Made by a program: the position numbers and the translations under genes
Shown: one piece after another, positions 1-11,599 of the stretch
Numbering within the stretch: the first letter of the stretch is position 1
Layout: each line of letters begins with the position of its first letter
The notes under the pieces: generated by a model
Told to the model about the DNA's origin: nothing
Seen by the model: the letters and a program-made list of their open reading frames with translations, nothing else
The model's database searches: none
Source: Piezodorus guildinii
Lineage: Eukaryota; Arthropoda; Insecta; Hemiptera; Pentatomidae
Reading direction: 5' to 3'
Length of the DNA stretch: 64,000 bases
NCBI GenBank assembly: GCA_023052935.1
Contig: CM041292.1
Coordinates: 140,395,143-140,459,142, forward strand

Positions 1-475
1 TTGAGTTCCCAGCACTTTTCTTTCAAACATACCATAGAAATACAGTGGAAGCAGAGTATGAGCGCAACTGTCATAGATTACATTAACATCTATATTTTTT
101 CATACATGCTAAAATAAAATGAAATAAGTATGATGATAAAGCTAAAGATGGAATGCCCGGAAGAGCTAGCGGAATGCGGAAATAATTATATAATGAATTA
201 TGACAATGGAAGGATTTTTATTTCACAATTAAAGGTTTGCTCTCTATAGATAGGAGTAGGAATAGATAACTAATTGATTTAGAAAATTATTATGAATCGT
301 TCGTTCGTATTATGGAAGTCCGGTCATCTATTTTTCTTTTTATTATATTTTTATTTTTTACGTAGATGTCAGTAAATAATCAAAATTTCAATATACCAAT
401 CATGTTAGTAACAGATACAAATTTGCCAAAAAAACTATGAGACATTTTTTGTAATTTATATTTCTTTAAATTATT
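1..475. other. AT-rich spacer, no gene seen
   Basis: I see no coding pattern, RNA gene or clear repeat boundary here. The last bases before about 475 lead into the hammerhead-bearing repeat, whose edge sequence TTATATTGAGGATGTATA (about 475-492) is found again, reverse complemented, near 35509-35527. Confidence 0.5.
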
Positions 476-725
476 ATATTGAGGATGTATAATCGTCAAT
501 GGTTTTTTATAAATATTTTAATATTTCCGACGAATCGGCTCAAACTTGTTAGCCATCATCAGGGCATTACTGAGACATGTCAAGCTTAAACTGCTTATGC
601 TTATACGTTTACGCTTGACATGGCTCAGGGAATGCCCTGGTGATGGCTCACAAGTTGGAGCCGAAACGTCGACAATATTAAATTATTCAAAAAAACGAAC
701 GACTCCCGATTATTTCTACCTACTA
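476..725. repeat. Inverted-repeat element with two hammerhead-like cores
   Basis: Two arms of about 60 bp (roughly 527-590 and 608-680) are imperfect reverse complements around a short spacer. Each arm carries a hammerhead-ribozyme-like core. On the minus strand (562-527) CTGATGA is followed by a GGCT...AGCC stem and GATTCGTC. On the plus strand (634-673) CTGGTGA is followed by GGCTC...GAGCC and GAAACGTC. Each copy has a departure from the invariant core (GATT for GAAA in one, CTGGTGA for CTGATGA in the other), so both are probably inactive. The right part (about 690-720) resembles the end of the 35.3-kb element. Hammerheads of this compact kind, with a very short stem III, are known from Penelope-like elements and retrozymes. 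The element assignment is inference. Confidence 0.5.
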
Positions 726-739
726 TAAATCATTATTGC

Positions 740-845
740 TATTAGCTGTGTGAGTTAAGCCTTAGTAACCTTAGCTATCTCAAACTCACACGTCGTCGGT
801 TCGAATCCGGCCTGTGCAGGTTGAATTTTACATAATGGCGCCCCC
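740..845 (+). repeat. tRNA-like (SINE head) fragment
   Basis: The stretch around 802-812 reads GGTTCGAATCC, a perfect RNA polymerase III B-box, with a possible A-box upstream near 742-760. There is no complete cloverleaf and no matching acceptor stem, so this is more likely a SINE head or tRNA relic than a working tRNA gene. Confidence 0.35.
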
Positions 846-1190
846 ATGGGATAAATAATGTAATAACTGTGGTTAGGATAGGCTGATTACTAATAAGATA
901 ACCCGTTCTTTATGCAATTGCTTTATAGGAAAAGGTGTTACAGCCCGTAAAAAAATTATCATTTGTCGCCGGGTGTATATTTATCATATACAAACAGCTA
1001 CGGATATGATATAAATAAACTCATAAATTTTTAACCATTTGTAGAATATCGTGGCTAAAAAGAGCCGTTGCATAACTAGAGCTCCTTAGTAGGGATACAA
1101 ATTTATTTATAAAACGAAAAGTTTACCAATAAAAAAATGTCAGTGTGTATCGTGTGTTACTGTACATTACACGTATCTCTTTTTGTGTCT
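846..1190. other. AT-rich spacer, nothing recognised
   Basis: I see no gene, tRNA or clear repeat in this interval. Confidence 0.4.
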
Positions 1191-1980
1191 ATTTTTACTT
1201 ACACTTAGTAGTTACAGAAAGTATTGAAAAGATCTTGAAAATTTTCGAATTCGTGTTTAACCGGAAATACACGATTTAAGGTCTCCTGAGTCCAAATGAC
1301 CGAGTCCAGCAAAATATTCTGTGTGTGATGTACAGCAACTTTTCCATCATAATCAGCTGAAGAGCCACTTTATACAATACATTTTGCATTTTTTTACGAT
1401 TTTCTCAAAAACAGCTCCAACGTTTTTGATTAAACTGGCCTGTATAGTACACTCGTAGATGTAAAATTTAATGGACTTTAATATGATGTAGGTTTTATTC
1501 TGATTGAAATATTCTGACAGGGGTCAAATGCCGATATTTTAAATTTTCTTCCTCTGAAGTACCTTTAATTTTGTATATTTGAAAAAAAATCACCATATCA
1601 TCTTATTAGGATTAATAAGAAGTGACTAAACATAACAGTTGAACGACATTGATAACCAACTAAAGGATAAAAGAGCAAAAACACATTTTTAATGTAATTT
1701 TGTTTTTTATTAACTTTGTTATAAACTTTGCTTTCTTATGAACAGCAACATAGATGTATAATATAACGTTAAAAAGCTCAAGATTTCAGATAATATTTTC
1801 TTTTATACTAAGTTGTAAAAGTTAATGTAAAGTGACAAATACGTCATAAAATTATTACTGATAACTATTCATAACCATTAGATATTGCTATGTTATTAAA
1901 TCTAAATAATGTATTTCCAACGAAGCTGAATAATCTTTTTATTTAAATTAACTTTAAATTCGTATGTTGGCCGCACCAGT
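1191..1980 (-). repeat. HINE-like 0.9-kb family, near full length, diverged
   Basis: Diverged member of the window-wide family described at 46086-46998, in reverse orientation. The palindromic end is recognisable at 1191-1260 (stretch leading to GAAAATTTTCGAATTC), followed by GGAAATACACG and the (TG) tract relic near 1320. The body continues to the other end, where GGCCGCACCAG (about 1970-1979) corresponds to the family terminus. No coding capacity. Confidence 0.7.
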
Positions 1981-2486
1981 GTTTTCAATGTTATTGTATA
2001 TGTTAGATAGAAATTAAATTACAAATATAATTACTATTTTAATATCATTTGAGATGGGGAATGGGAGAAGGTTAGCTAACTATAGACAGAGGGTGTAGAG
2101 AATGTGTAAGCCCAGTTAAAGTTAGATAGGAAGGGGACAGTTGTTCGCAGATCCAGGCCGTTGTCACTGACACCCGCCCGCTCCACCTTTCAAAGCCAAC
2201 TTTTCCTTCTCTCCACAAAACTTTTTTACTTCTAATTCTACAATTCTTCTAGTAAAGGAAAAGTTACAGCTCATAAATTAGTAGGGAATTGAATGATGTT
2301 TGTTTCTACTATTTGAAACCTAGTACGGATTATAAAAATGAAAAAAAAAAAAAAAAAAAAAAAAAAGATGGAACGCACAACACTTATCTCTCTTGCTAAA
2401 CATTTAATATTAAAAAAAAAATAAAAATACCATTGAATTAGAGCTTTAATAGTATAACGGTAAAAATTCTTCAAAGTATCCTTCAA
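1981..2486. other. Spacer with a GC-richer patch and poly(A)
   Basis: The stretch 2045-2230 is clearly less AT-rich than its surroundings and has no match to the repeats seen elsewhere in the window; it may be single-copy non-coding DNA. Position 2341-2366 is a homopolymer A run. No gene seen. Confidence 0.4.
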
Positions 2487-2722
2487 GGGGAGACCGTGGC
2501 TGAGTGGCTAGCGCGCTAGTCTCTCATGCTACAGGTTCTGAGTTCGAATCCTAGTCCCGGCGGGGCTTTTATAAGGATGTAAAAAATAGGGATTCACTCG
2601 CAACCTTTCGCCGGGTATGTGAGACCCGTCAGTCAAAGGGTGGCTACTCACAAAATTATTCGTAGGGAGTGATGAACATACACTAAAAATTGCATCGTGA
2701 AACGTGAGTGTAATTTTTTTTA
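2487..2722 (+). repeat. tRNA-derived SINE, family 1
   Basis: Begins with GTGGCTGAGTGGCTAGCGCG (A-box) and GAGTTCGAATCC (B-box) spaced as in a Ser/Leu-type tRNA, then a non-tRNA body. The copy at 55937-56219 shares both head and body (CGGGGCTTTATAA, GGGATTCACTC, GGGTATGTGAGACCC, GAAACGTGAGTGT), which makes this a dispersed SINE rather than a tRNA gene. The 3' end near 2722 is approximate. Confidence 0.8.
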
Positions 2723-2873
2723 ATTTTTGGTTTTTCTTTACTGTACAAAAGGAATGAATAATTTTCCTTCTTGTAGCATTAATACTCATTGCCCAAGAAT
2801 GTGGCAGATTGTATAATTTCAAAATGAAACAATTTTTAAAAAAATAGCGTCTGAAATGTCATCGTGGTGCTTA

Positions 2874-2955
<82 letters not shown>

Positions 2956-4799
2956 GTAGAACGTGCTGAATCGTTTTATTTATTTATAAGTCAATTTATT
3001 TTCATAATGATGAAGATATTTATTTATTAATAAAAAAATAAACAACTAATAATAATTTTTTTAAAATGTCTTAAAGAATGTGTATAGAATGTTTTTTTAT
3101 ACTTAAATACAAAGAATAAAATATTAAAATGTGTCATACTTAAGTATCTAAATGATCAACAAGCATCATTGAGTTTATGTTAATGTAATTTTTTACTTTT
3201 ATTTTCTATTATACAGTATATTACCAGCAATAAAATATAAAAGAATTAGAAGACTATTTTAATTATATTCAGATATTAGTTTTTTTTAATATATAGTAAA
3301 CTAGATATAAATTTGCATTTAAAAAATAATTATTCAATAAAACCTGCTATAAAAATGTTAATGAAAATACCATATTTTTTATAGCAATTATCTTACTTTT
3401 ATACATAAAATGATTACTTATTAATTACTTTAAAAACTACTAATGAATTTCCTGAGGCGCAAATACTGACTGCTATCAGTGTGCGGAAGCGCCTGGCCTA
3501 ACCCCGGATGTAATTGTATACTTAGAGAAAGTGCGGTCAGCACTGTGTTCCAATCTCCCTGTTTATCCTCTAATTAAGTAATATTGAATATTAAAGCTAG
3601 GTCTATCAAACTTCCAGAGTACCTAACGGGGAAGGGAGATCATTCATCGATTGAAATATTCAAATTTCAGGATATAATGGGTTAGGTCAGGATTATGTTT
3701 CAATTATATTTTGTATTACACTATTAATTAATATGCTTCCTAAACTATTTAGAATGAAATTCTATATTTCAAATAACTTTAAATAGGTAACTTATTTAAT
3801 CAATTTTTATAATATATTTGTTTCAATCCGTTTAAAATCGTCGAATTTTCATTAATTTTGATTATTATGATTGTTTTACCAGTTATTCTGCATCATTTCG
3901 CGAATAAAATATCTTTTTGTCTAATATTTTTAGTGTTGCGACCATTTTAAGAATGTGGATTAAAAAATTGACAAAAATGAAATAAAAAAGATAACTAAAA
4001 TATACTATAAAGGAAAATAAACGCTTGATTATTTATTCCTTTATAGCTTAGTGATGGTCCTACTTGCTCTGAAAATTTCGCTTTTAAAATATAGCCTTTT
4101 TTTATATATGAAATTTCAGATATAGCAAAAAAAAAAAAAAAAAAAAAAAAAAATGTTTACTCTTAGAAGCTACCGAGCTATTAGTATAAGCGATATATAT
4201 AAATTTGGTAACAGGACTGAAATGGTTCCCGAGTTTAAAAATTTCTCTACTGTTAAGATTACGTTTTCTACAAAAATTATAAACTTCCGTAATTTTGCAT
4301 ATTTTAGAACAAAAAAAAACTAGAATGATGATGAGACTACTTTACACAATTTTGGTCTATACAAAATATTACCTTAGTAGCCTATAAAACTGTTACAACA
4401 GTAACGATTATTTACATTAACCGATTATTTTAGCCCGCTATAACAACATAGGTTAGAAAAGAATCTGACGCTTATTTTTTTTTTTTTTCATTACAGTCTT
4501 ATTATTGCATTACTCGTCGAAATTTCGATCGTGTGGGCATAGTCCTTTCTCTATTATCATTTTTCAAAGAAAGGTTATTACCAAGTCCAGCAATATTAAA
4601 AGCAAGATATTGTAAAAGGTCTAAATATAAAATGACCAATCTTATACATATTATACCTCTATATGATAAATATTGTAGGATAAAATTTAGTAGCTAAGAC
4701 TCAATTACTTTTTTAAATAGAATACATTCAACATTATAGAAGGACTATGTTCTTAAGATTGAAATATTTACAGCAAGTAGGACTATCACTAATTATTAT
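2723..4799. other. AT-rich spacer with (TA)n and poly(A) tracts
   Basis: Contains a long (TA)n tract at about 2876-2952 with one phase break and a poly(A) run at about 4126-4153. A less AT-rich patch at 3450-3670 has no match in the window. I see no gene. Confidence 0.45.
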
Positions 4800-5300
4800 A
4801 AAAAAGAAATGAATGACACAATTCCTGACGGGACATGGAGGAGCCAGAAGCTATTTATTTCGATTCAAACTAACTGACGACAAAATCTGTAAGGGTGACG
4901 GTAAAAGCGAACAGACATACGACCATCTTTTATTCGATTGCAGTAAACTGGACAAACATAGACACAAACTGATCTCAACAGTCCTACTTAACGGAGACCA
5001 ATGGCCGCCTTCGAAGTCTGACCTTCTTACAAAATATTTTTCAAAATTTGATGAATTTGTGGACCGGGTATTACCAAGTAGTATGCAAGTAGTATTGTCA
5101 AGTAGTATGCAGAATTAGAGAAATAGCAACAGGCAATAACTCGTTATTAATTTTAGTTCATTTACTTTCACTGTTACTAATACTAGTCAATTAGTTAGTT
5201 AATTTGTATTATTTCGTTAAGTCTGGTTTTTAATTCATTGTTTAAACCACTTTTTTCAATATTTAGGTTTTTAGTAGTGTGGAAAACAAATTAAAGCATA
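4800..5300 (+). pseudogene. LINE 3' end (zinc-finger tail of a non-LTR polymerase)
   Basis: A frame at 4813-5118 encodes FLTGHGGARSYLFRFKL followed by CKGDGKSEQTYDHLLFDC. This matches the layout of the C-terminal tail of I/R1/Loner-type LINE polymerases: a TGHG-(S)YL segment, then a C-x-G-x-EQT-x-HLLFDC zinc-binding motif. The RT and any RNase H domains are absent, so the copy is 5'-truncated. Downstream is AT-rich, probably the element's 3' untranslated tail. Element clade is uncertain. Confidence 0.65.
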
Positions 5301-5986
5301 TCCTTATTTTATTCTTAGTTTTTGTTTTGATTCGATATCTAAAAAATAACCGAAATAAGAAAGTTTTTTCCAAGTTTTTAGCTTCGTGGTTGACTTAAAA
5401 TGGCTGCAACACTAAATGTATTATCCAGAATATTTTATCCGTGGTTTTTTTATTCAAAAAAGGATACTGAATGACTGCTCAACAAATCATGAAAATCGAA
5501 AATTTCGAGGCAGCAAGGTCTGAATGATTTCGAATAATTTGAATCTTATATATTTATAATAAATTATTATTTTACAACTGTTTTGTAATATTTAAAGGAA
5601 GTGTTAATGTATAAGCGACCAATGTTTATTAATTTTTTTTTATTCTTTTTGAAAAAAATTATATGTTCTATTGTATTTGTACATGTTTGTATTATTTGAT
5701 TTTGTCTTCATATTTCGATCGTACCCAACAGAGAAGAGTTCTATAGAGAATAAACTTTGGTTCTCGATAAGATATAAGGTTGTGTCATCCCTTCTTGCAC
5801 CTTTAAATATATGTATTGCGTTTATACCTTTAAGAACAATATTAAAAAATATTTTAAATATTAGGTCATACCGGAAATGTTTATTACAGATTTTGTTAAA
5901 CAATATCAAACGAATAAGAGAGATGAATATCAATATAAATTATAGATTAATGGTTTGCTTTATTGTTACTAGTTAGCTATTTCTTC

Positions 5987-6056
<70 letters not shown>

Positions 6057-6785
6057 ATAATTATATTTAAATAATAATATTCAAGATATATTAATTACTA
6101 TTTTTTAACTTTAACTTGGAATATGATTTGTATGCGTAATCAGAAAATGATTATGCTGAATAAAAACTTCCATGCAGAAGTATTTAATATAACCTTGATT
6201 TCAACGATTCACATTATTAGTTGTTAAAGAAAAAAAAATTAAACATTTTGGATGCAAATAAAGGGAAATTCCTATCTTGGAAGAGAAATCAATTGAAGTT
6301 GCTGTGGGATCCAAAGGTGAAGGTGAGCAGGTTTAAGCCCGGACCACAACTTGGCGGGACTTCATCACCTTGCCTTTTGTAGAATCTTTTAACAGCAGAG
6401 GGAAATAGCAGCTTCCCATTCATCCAATGTTTCCTTCTCATTGGCATGTCTCAACTACTGTCGGATAATTGAAATAAATGCTTCATTAAATTACGGATCA
6501 ATAAATCATGATTATAGATCAATGAATTATCATTATTCAATGACCTAGATTTCTCAGGTATGTTATTCTTCCCCAAATAAGTTTCGTTTAAAGATAATCA
6601 TTATATACTTTATGTTTTGTTTTTTTCGTCTTATATTTTTTTTGTGTGTATTCAACACTTATATGTGTGTATGAAACGATGACTTATATTCAATTGAAAT
6701 GAATTTTCCACTACAATCCTTGAATATCTCTTAATTTATACTAATCTTTTTTACTATATCTTCTCTATATATAATATAAATATAT
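5301..6785. other. AT-rich spacer with (TA)n; possible single-copy patch
   Basis: A poly(A) run leads into a (TA)n tract at about 5986-6058. The stretch 6245-6480 is GC-richer (GGTGAAGGTGAGCAGG, CCCGGACCACAACTTGGCGG) and matches no repeat in the window. ORFs on both strands around 5640-5976 overlap each other antiparallel, are low complexity, and are not convincing genes. Confidence 0.4.
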
Positions 6786-7210
6786 ATTAAGAGAAATTAT
6801 TGCAACCATGAAAATATTTTTTTCAGTTTTCTACATAAATACACGCTTTATTGTTCTTTGGGTCCAACTGAACAAGTCCCGCAGAAAGGGAAATCTGCCT
6901 CGAAAAAACAAGTTGTACAGATCTGAATTTTTATATTTAAGAATTTTATGCCTATGAATTTACAGTCAGTTCATACCATGCATTTTACTAATTTTTGCGA
7001 TTTCCTTGAAAGCAGCTCGATGTGTTTTGATGTAAAAATAATTTCTTGTAAATTTTATTCTAATCTGAATATTCTTAATAATTTTTAAAAATTGCCTCTA
7101 AAGTACTTCTAATTATGCTTATGAGAAATAATTTCTGATGGTTGGCGTTGATAATCAACTGAAGAAGAAAACAGCAGACATATTTTAGAAGGTTTTTTAT
7201 TTGACTTTTT
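6786..7210 (-). repeat. HINE-like family, partial and heavily diverged
   Basis: Recognisable landmarks in the reverse orientation: ATTGCAACCATGAAAAT near the palindromic end, AATACACG, AACAAGTCCCGCA (about 6870-6883), CATACCATGCATTTTAC, and the CTAAAGTACTTCTAATT block near 7098. The copy breaks off before the far terminus. Confidence 0.55.
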
Positions 7211-7285
7211 TTTCTTTTTGTAATAATAAGTCTAGTAATATCTTCTTCGACCGTTGACCAGTGTAATATAGTAGTACTAGTAGTA

Positions 7286-7333
<48 letters not shown>

Positions 7334-8978
7334 GTCATTAACGTACAGGTACAATCGAAATGATCAAAAGCTAGTCAAGATAAAAATGGGACATTAATAT
7401 TGTTCATACACAGGCTGATACATTCTTTTGTGTCTAGTAGCGCTCAGATACATAGTAATAGATAAATTCAATTCAGTAAATAGTTTAATTAAAATAAGCT
7501 TTGCTTTTTATTGAAGTTTTAAAGGATATACCCTAATTATTATTTACAAAATCATTGTTTTTGTTTAAACTGTTAAAACTAATTTGGTTGGAATATATTT
7601 TAGTATTTAATTTATTTAGTGGAATTATTGTTTTTTGTTCTACTCGTAAACATTTATTATTGACTTTATTAAGATTAGAATTTATTGTTTTGTGTGTATT
7701 TTTAAGGTTTTAAATAATAGCTATTTAAAAACCGTGAAAGAACTAGACATTTTTTTGAAGATTGTATGAGTTCATCTATTGTAAAATTATTACTGGTCTT
7801 TTCTACAAGTTTCGTACAATCATCACTTAGAGTAATGGGAAGATTATTTGTTGCCTTTTCAGCCAGCCTAAAACGGTTGTCATGTTTCTAAAGTTAAGCT
7901 GATATGAATCGATGAAAGTGTACTGGCATAACTCGAAACTATATTTTTTAAACTACATCAAAACCATACAGCGAATTGGTTTAGTTATGTAGACTCACTC
8001 GTTTCATGTTCTCCATAATTATCAATAACAAACATGCAGTTTAGGCTCTCTTGGTGATGAACTGATGATTAATAGAACAGAAGATCTTGTTATATTTATT
8101 AGCCTGTTCGTGCCCTATCGCTTCGATACAGACCTACCTTATCTAAAGATAAAAATCGTCTACCTTGTCACTTCATCACTATTGTATTGTGGTAGAAGAC
8201 GATACTTAACTTATTCCCACGAAACACTTACGACCATATATTAATAAATCGTCCTATATAAAATAGTTTATTAAAATCAATTAAAACATTTAGAAAGCAG
8301 TGGCGGATCTCGACAGTGTGTGGTGTTGGATGATATGATATTTGGGGCCTTAGGCATTACAATACTGAGGGGGCTCTTTGTTTGGAGGGTACTGGTGATG
8401 GCTGGGGAACGTGGTAAGTGGCTACAGAATAGCTCTCGTGTGGAAGGAGAGTTTCGGATATGCTCTTCCAGTATAATTCATTTTCAAAAGTCAAGTGTTC
8501 AGCTTATCTTAAATTTAACAAAGCTAACATCTCTAAACAATTCTGTTCAAAAATTATTTTTTTTAGTGAGAGTTTTAGATTTTTATAGAAGTAGATCACG
8601 CTATAAACCATAAATATGCAAGGTATGCAATGACTGTATTTTATTGAACGAATTGGCAGGCGCACATCAAATGAACAATTAGTTTGTCTGTAATCGTTTA
8701 TAAATATTTTCGGTCGCTCCTCTCGATCCTTCTATCCCATGGTCCGCTAGATGGTAAGACAAAAAAAAGTATAGAACGGAACGTGTAATGAGATAATAAT
8801 AATCTCCTTTCTCTTATTTATTTTTTTTGTATAATAATTTACATATATAATTTGTTTACTAGTGAGAAAATCATGATAACGGAATTAATAGAGATAACTC
8901 TGACCTTCAAGCATGGTTGCACACAACTGTATGCGCCTGATAGGTGAGGTATTGACAGAGGAAAAAACTGTTTATTAA
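7211..8978. other. AT-rich spacer with (TA)n
   Basis: Contains (TA)n at about 7287-7330. The tyrosine-isoleucine runs in the reverse frame here are the microsatellite translated. A GC-richer stretch at 8299-8460 matches nothing else seen. No gene supported. Confidence 0.4.
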
Positions 8979-9080
8979 ATTAGATGAGGAAGATGGTTAG
9001 GGGTGCGGTCATCAGTAAAAAAATATACATTAAAAAGTAGTTTCTAATGACCGCACCCCCAACTATCTTCCTCATCTAAT
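8979..9080. repeat. 34-bp inverted repeat around a 34-bp spacer
   Basis: The arm 8979-9012 and the arm 9047-9080 are reverse complements with two mismatches, which would fold into a strong hairpin in RNA or single-stranded DNA. The same arm sequence (GATGAGGAAGATGGTTGGGG then TGCGGTCAT) recurs once at about 23452-23480 next to the hammerhead-like motif there. The flank CAAAACTCCATTATTG (about 9098) also resembles the flank near 23690, so both loci belong to one repeat family. Confidence 0.7.
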
Positions 9081-9616
9081 ATTCTCAACGGTCAACAAAA
9101 CTCCATTATTGTTTATTTAGTTATATTACTTACAGTTTGATAAGGGACAATGGTATCAATGATAAAAGACTGCATTAAATAAAAATAAAAAGGGAAACAA
9201 ATATCATGAAGAAAATAATCAAAAATACATCGACTAAAAATGAACACATGAACACACGCACACCTATGTACAATATTTAATGTTTGACGGGAGCGTCCTG
9301 GGCAAGGCTTATCCACTCAAGTATGGAGAGAAAAGCTGAGCCCGAAAATCAGCGTCTCTTAGCCGAGTCATATGTTGAGAACCAACGGAGGTCGATCTAG
9401 GGCGCTATACCCAAAATCATGCCGTACTCGAGATTCTGATCATCACTAGAGGTCTCGGGACCACTGCCGTTCGGGGTGGATTGTAAGGATGGTAGGAGTT
9501 GAATAACGATTGAGATACGAGGTGAGGTTTTGAAGATTTATCTTGACTTGAATAATTGTACGACTTCAGTTGTATATAATAGATAATAAAACTATTATAC
9601 CCATATAAGGTTAATA

Positions 9617-9620
<4 letters not shown>
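9081..9620. other. Spacer, GC-richer patch, nothing identified
   Basis: The stretch 9325-9490 has mixed composition but no B-box, no ORF of note and no match to other repeats in the window. Confidence 0.35.

Positions 9621-9692
<72 letters not shown>
9621..9692. repeat. (CT)36 microsatellite
   Basis: An uninterrupted CT dinucleotide tract of 36 units, the cleanest simple repeat in the window. Confidence 0.95.
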
Positions 9693-9697
<5 letters not shown>

Positions 9698-10454
9698 TAT
9701 GAATGTTCCTTCAGCATATTTTTTCCAGACTCTTGGGGCGCGTTTATACGGCCCGCTACAGCTCCAGCCCCCAGAACGCGTGCTGTATAAACCTTCATTG
9801 GATTTTCTGTTTCCTTCAATTCTTCCATTCTGGGTCTGTTAAAGTATTGTATTCACATTTTCAAGCCCAATCTATAGAAGATTATTGATTTACAGGCAGT
9901 TTTAGCAAGACGTTGTTAAAAAATGATTTACTATTTACTTTATGCTGGTATTATTAATTTTCAATAAAAGGAATTCGTAGTCAGAGCTCAGCATTGAGTG
10001 AATCCATTTCATCTGATTCATCCAGTCCATTCGAAAGCGATAGAAAGAAAAGCATTGTGTGGCCTGTATTGTCAGGTTGAGCCTGCTTGACTAATGACTG
10101 TAATTCCTGCGGTATTTTCCCACCGCCGACCTCCCCTTAGCTATGGCGCTGTCGGTAACTCCCTCAGCATCTCCATGCTTTCTTTCTATTATCTTTATGG
10201 TTATGATTTCTAGAAAATAAAAAAAAAACTGAGATCTGGGGCTAGAAAATGAAAAAGGCTAAAAAACAGATCATCTATTAACTCTGGTGTTTATCAATAA
10301 GAAAAGAGAAAATGAGTATTGAAAGATATGCCTTCGAATCATGAGGTCAGGTGTGTTGTAGTGACTGAAGTATATGTCCAAGTTAGGGAATTCTAATACT
10401 GCAGATAGCCTCGGGATATTTTATACAGAGTTGAAAATATCCTTATTTATGCTG
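9693..10454. other. Spacer with possible single-copy non-coding block
   Basis: The block 9960-10205 is less AT-rich, has no repeat match in the window and no long ORF. It could be conserved non-coding DNA, but this cannot be decided from one sequence. Confidence 0.35.
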
Positions 10455-10615
10455 TCCTTCGGTACCGTAAAATGGTGGACCAGATCTTAGGTACTAATTG
10501 AACTTAAATTTTGTCAAAGATCCTTATTAACCCTGGAGAGGCTAAATTTAGGAATTTCGCTGTAACATCGTCCGGTTATCAGTCATAAAGTGACGTCAAA
10601 TGAATAAACAAAGGA
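10455..10615 (+). repeat. SINE-like short retroposon, family 3, worn copy
   Basis: Shares the block order of the copies at 38319-38570, 61475-61640 and 62310-62475: CC(T)GGA(T)AGG, TTTAGGA, CATCGTCCG(G/A)TTA, then AAAGTGACGT(C/T)AAAT and a short A/T-rich tail. Many substitutions indicate age. Confidence 0.55.
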
Positions 10616-11110
10616 CACTACGAATAAAGCGATAAGCGGACTAAGCGGCCCATAGGGCTTCAGATAACAATAGGACTCAAAAGTGCCCAAGGGCATTTGC
10701 AGTTGTTTACTGACAAAGAACGATTTTCTCATCCCTAAGCACTTATTGAATCAAAGACAAATCAAAATAAACGTTTCAGCTAAATTTATTTGAAAATAAA
10801 GATAAATGTTAATCAGATGAAAAAAGAAATAATAATTAAAAAAAAAACCCTGCAAATTATTACACAATGGTTTATTATTTCCGAATAACAATATTAGGGT
10901 ATAACTATTAATATAGCTGTTGAAAGGCAATTAAGTATTATGAAAAGCAATAATTCAAATAATCATATCACATCACTACCGCTGATTTCCAAACGCAATA
11001 TCTCAGCTAGTTTTCAACAAATTTCCATGATCCTTTTTTTTCTTTTAGTCTAAAATTAATTATCTATTTAATGGAACTATAAAAAAGTAATGGATTTTTT
11101 TCCCTATCTT
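10616..11110. other. AT-rich spacer, no gene seen
   Basis: I find nothing recognisable in this interval. Confidence 0.4.
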
Positions 11111-11124
11111 CGAAATTAACGTAG

Positions 11125-11592
11125 TTACAAGGGTATAGGCCACTCCTTTTCTGAAGAAATTTTACCTAAATCCTTCCTGATACCTTGTCTGTCAATTATG
11201 TGTCCTAGATACTTAACCTCATCTTTAAAAAATTCACATTTTTCTATATTACAACGGAAACCTGCTTCCGATAATCTTTTAAAAAACATTTCTAAGTTTT
11301 TTATATGTTCTTCCCGATTTCGACCAGTTACAATTAAGTCATCCAGATAGACAACAACTCCTTTAAGACCCTGTAAGGTTTTTTCTACCTCCCTTTGGAA
11401 AATCGCCACCGCTGGTTTAGGTCCGAAAGTTAGTCGGTTGACTTTAAATACTCTCCGATGCGTTGACCAGGCCAATAAATGTTTAGTCTCCTCAACTAAT
11501 TCCAAATGGTTAGAGGCCTGACGAAAATCGAGTTTCAAAAATTCTTTACCGCCTTCTGATGCAGCCCAAATTTCTTCTATTCTCGGTAACTG
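11125..11592 (-). pseudogene. Gypsy reverse transcriptase fragment
   Basis: RT copies element RNA to cDNA. The fragment starts at LPRIEEIWAASEGGKEF, continues with KLDFRQASNHLEL (motif A, catalytic Asp) and holds the VVYLDDLIVTG box (motif C, YLDD). It then runs through KCEFFKDEVKYLGHIID, the signature of the Ty3/Gypsy RT thumb. The 137-residue open part is 11125-11538. RNase H and integrase are absent. Motif B normally reads FG-x-x-x-AP; here it reads FGPKPAVAIFQ, so some wear is visible. Confidence 0.85.
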
Positions 11593-11599
11593 AAATTTT

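Noticed and set aside
2487..2575. Functional tRNA gene (Ser/Leu type)
   Set aside because: A- and B-boxes are good, but there is no closing acceptor stem and a second copy at 55937 shares the non-tRNA body, so it is a SINE.
5640..5976. Overlapping antiparallel ORFs of about 100 codons
   Set aside because: Low-complexity AT-rich sequence open on both strands; no family motif, no acceptor/donor context.
7075..7338. Protein with a long Tyr-Ile repeat (minus strand)
   Set aside because: It is the (TA)n microsatellite translated; no other coding sign.
8979..9080. Rho-independent type terminator or miRNA precursor
   Set aside because: The arms are too long and too perfect, and the arm recurs at 23452 within a repeat, so a repeat terminus is more likely. 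A miRNA cannot be excluded without small-RNA data.
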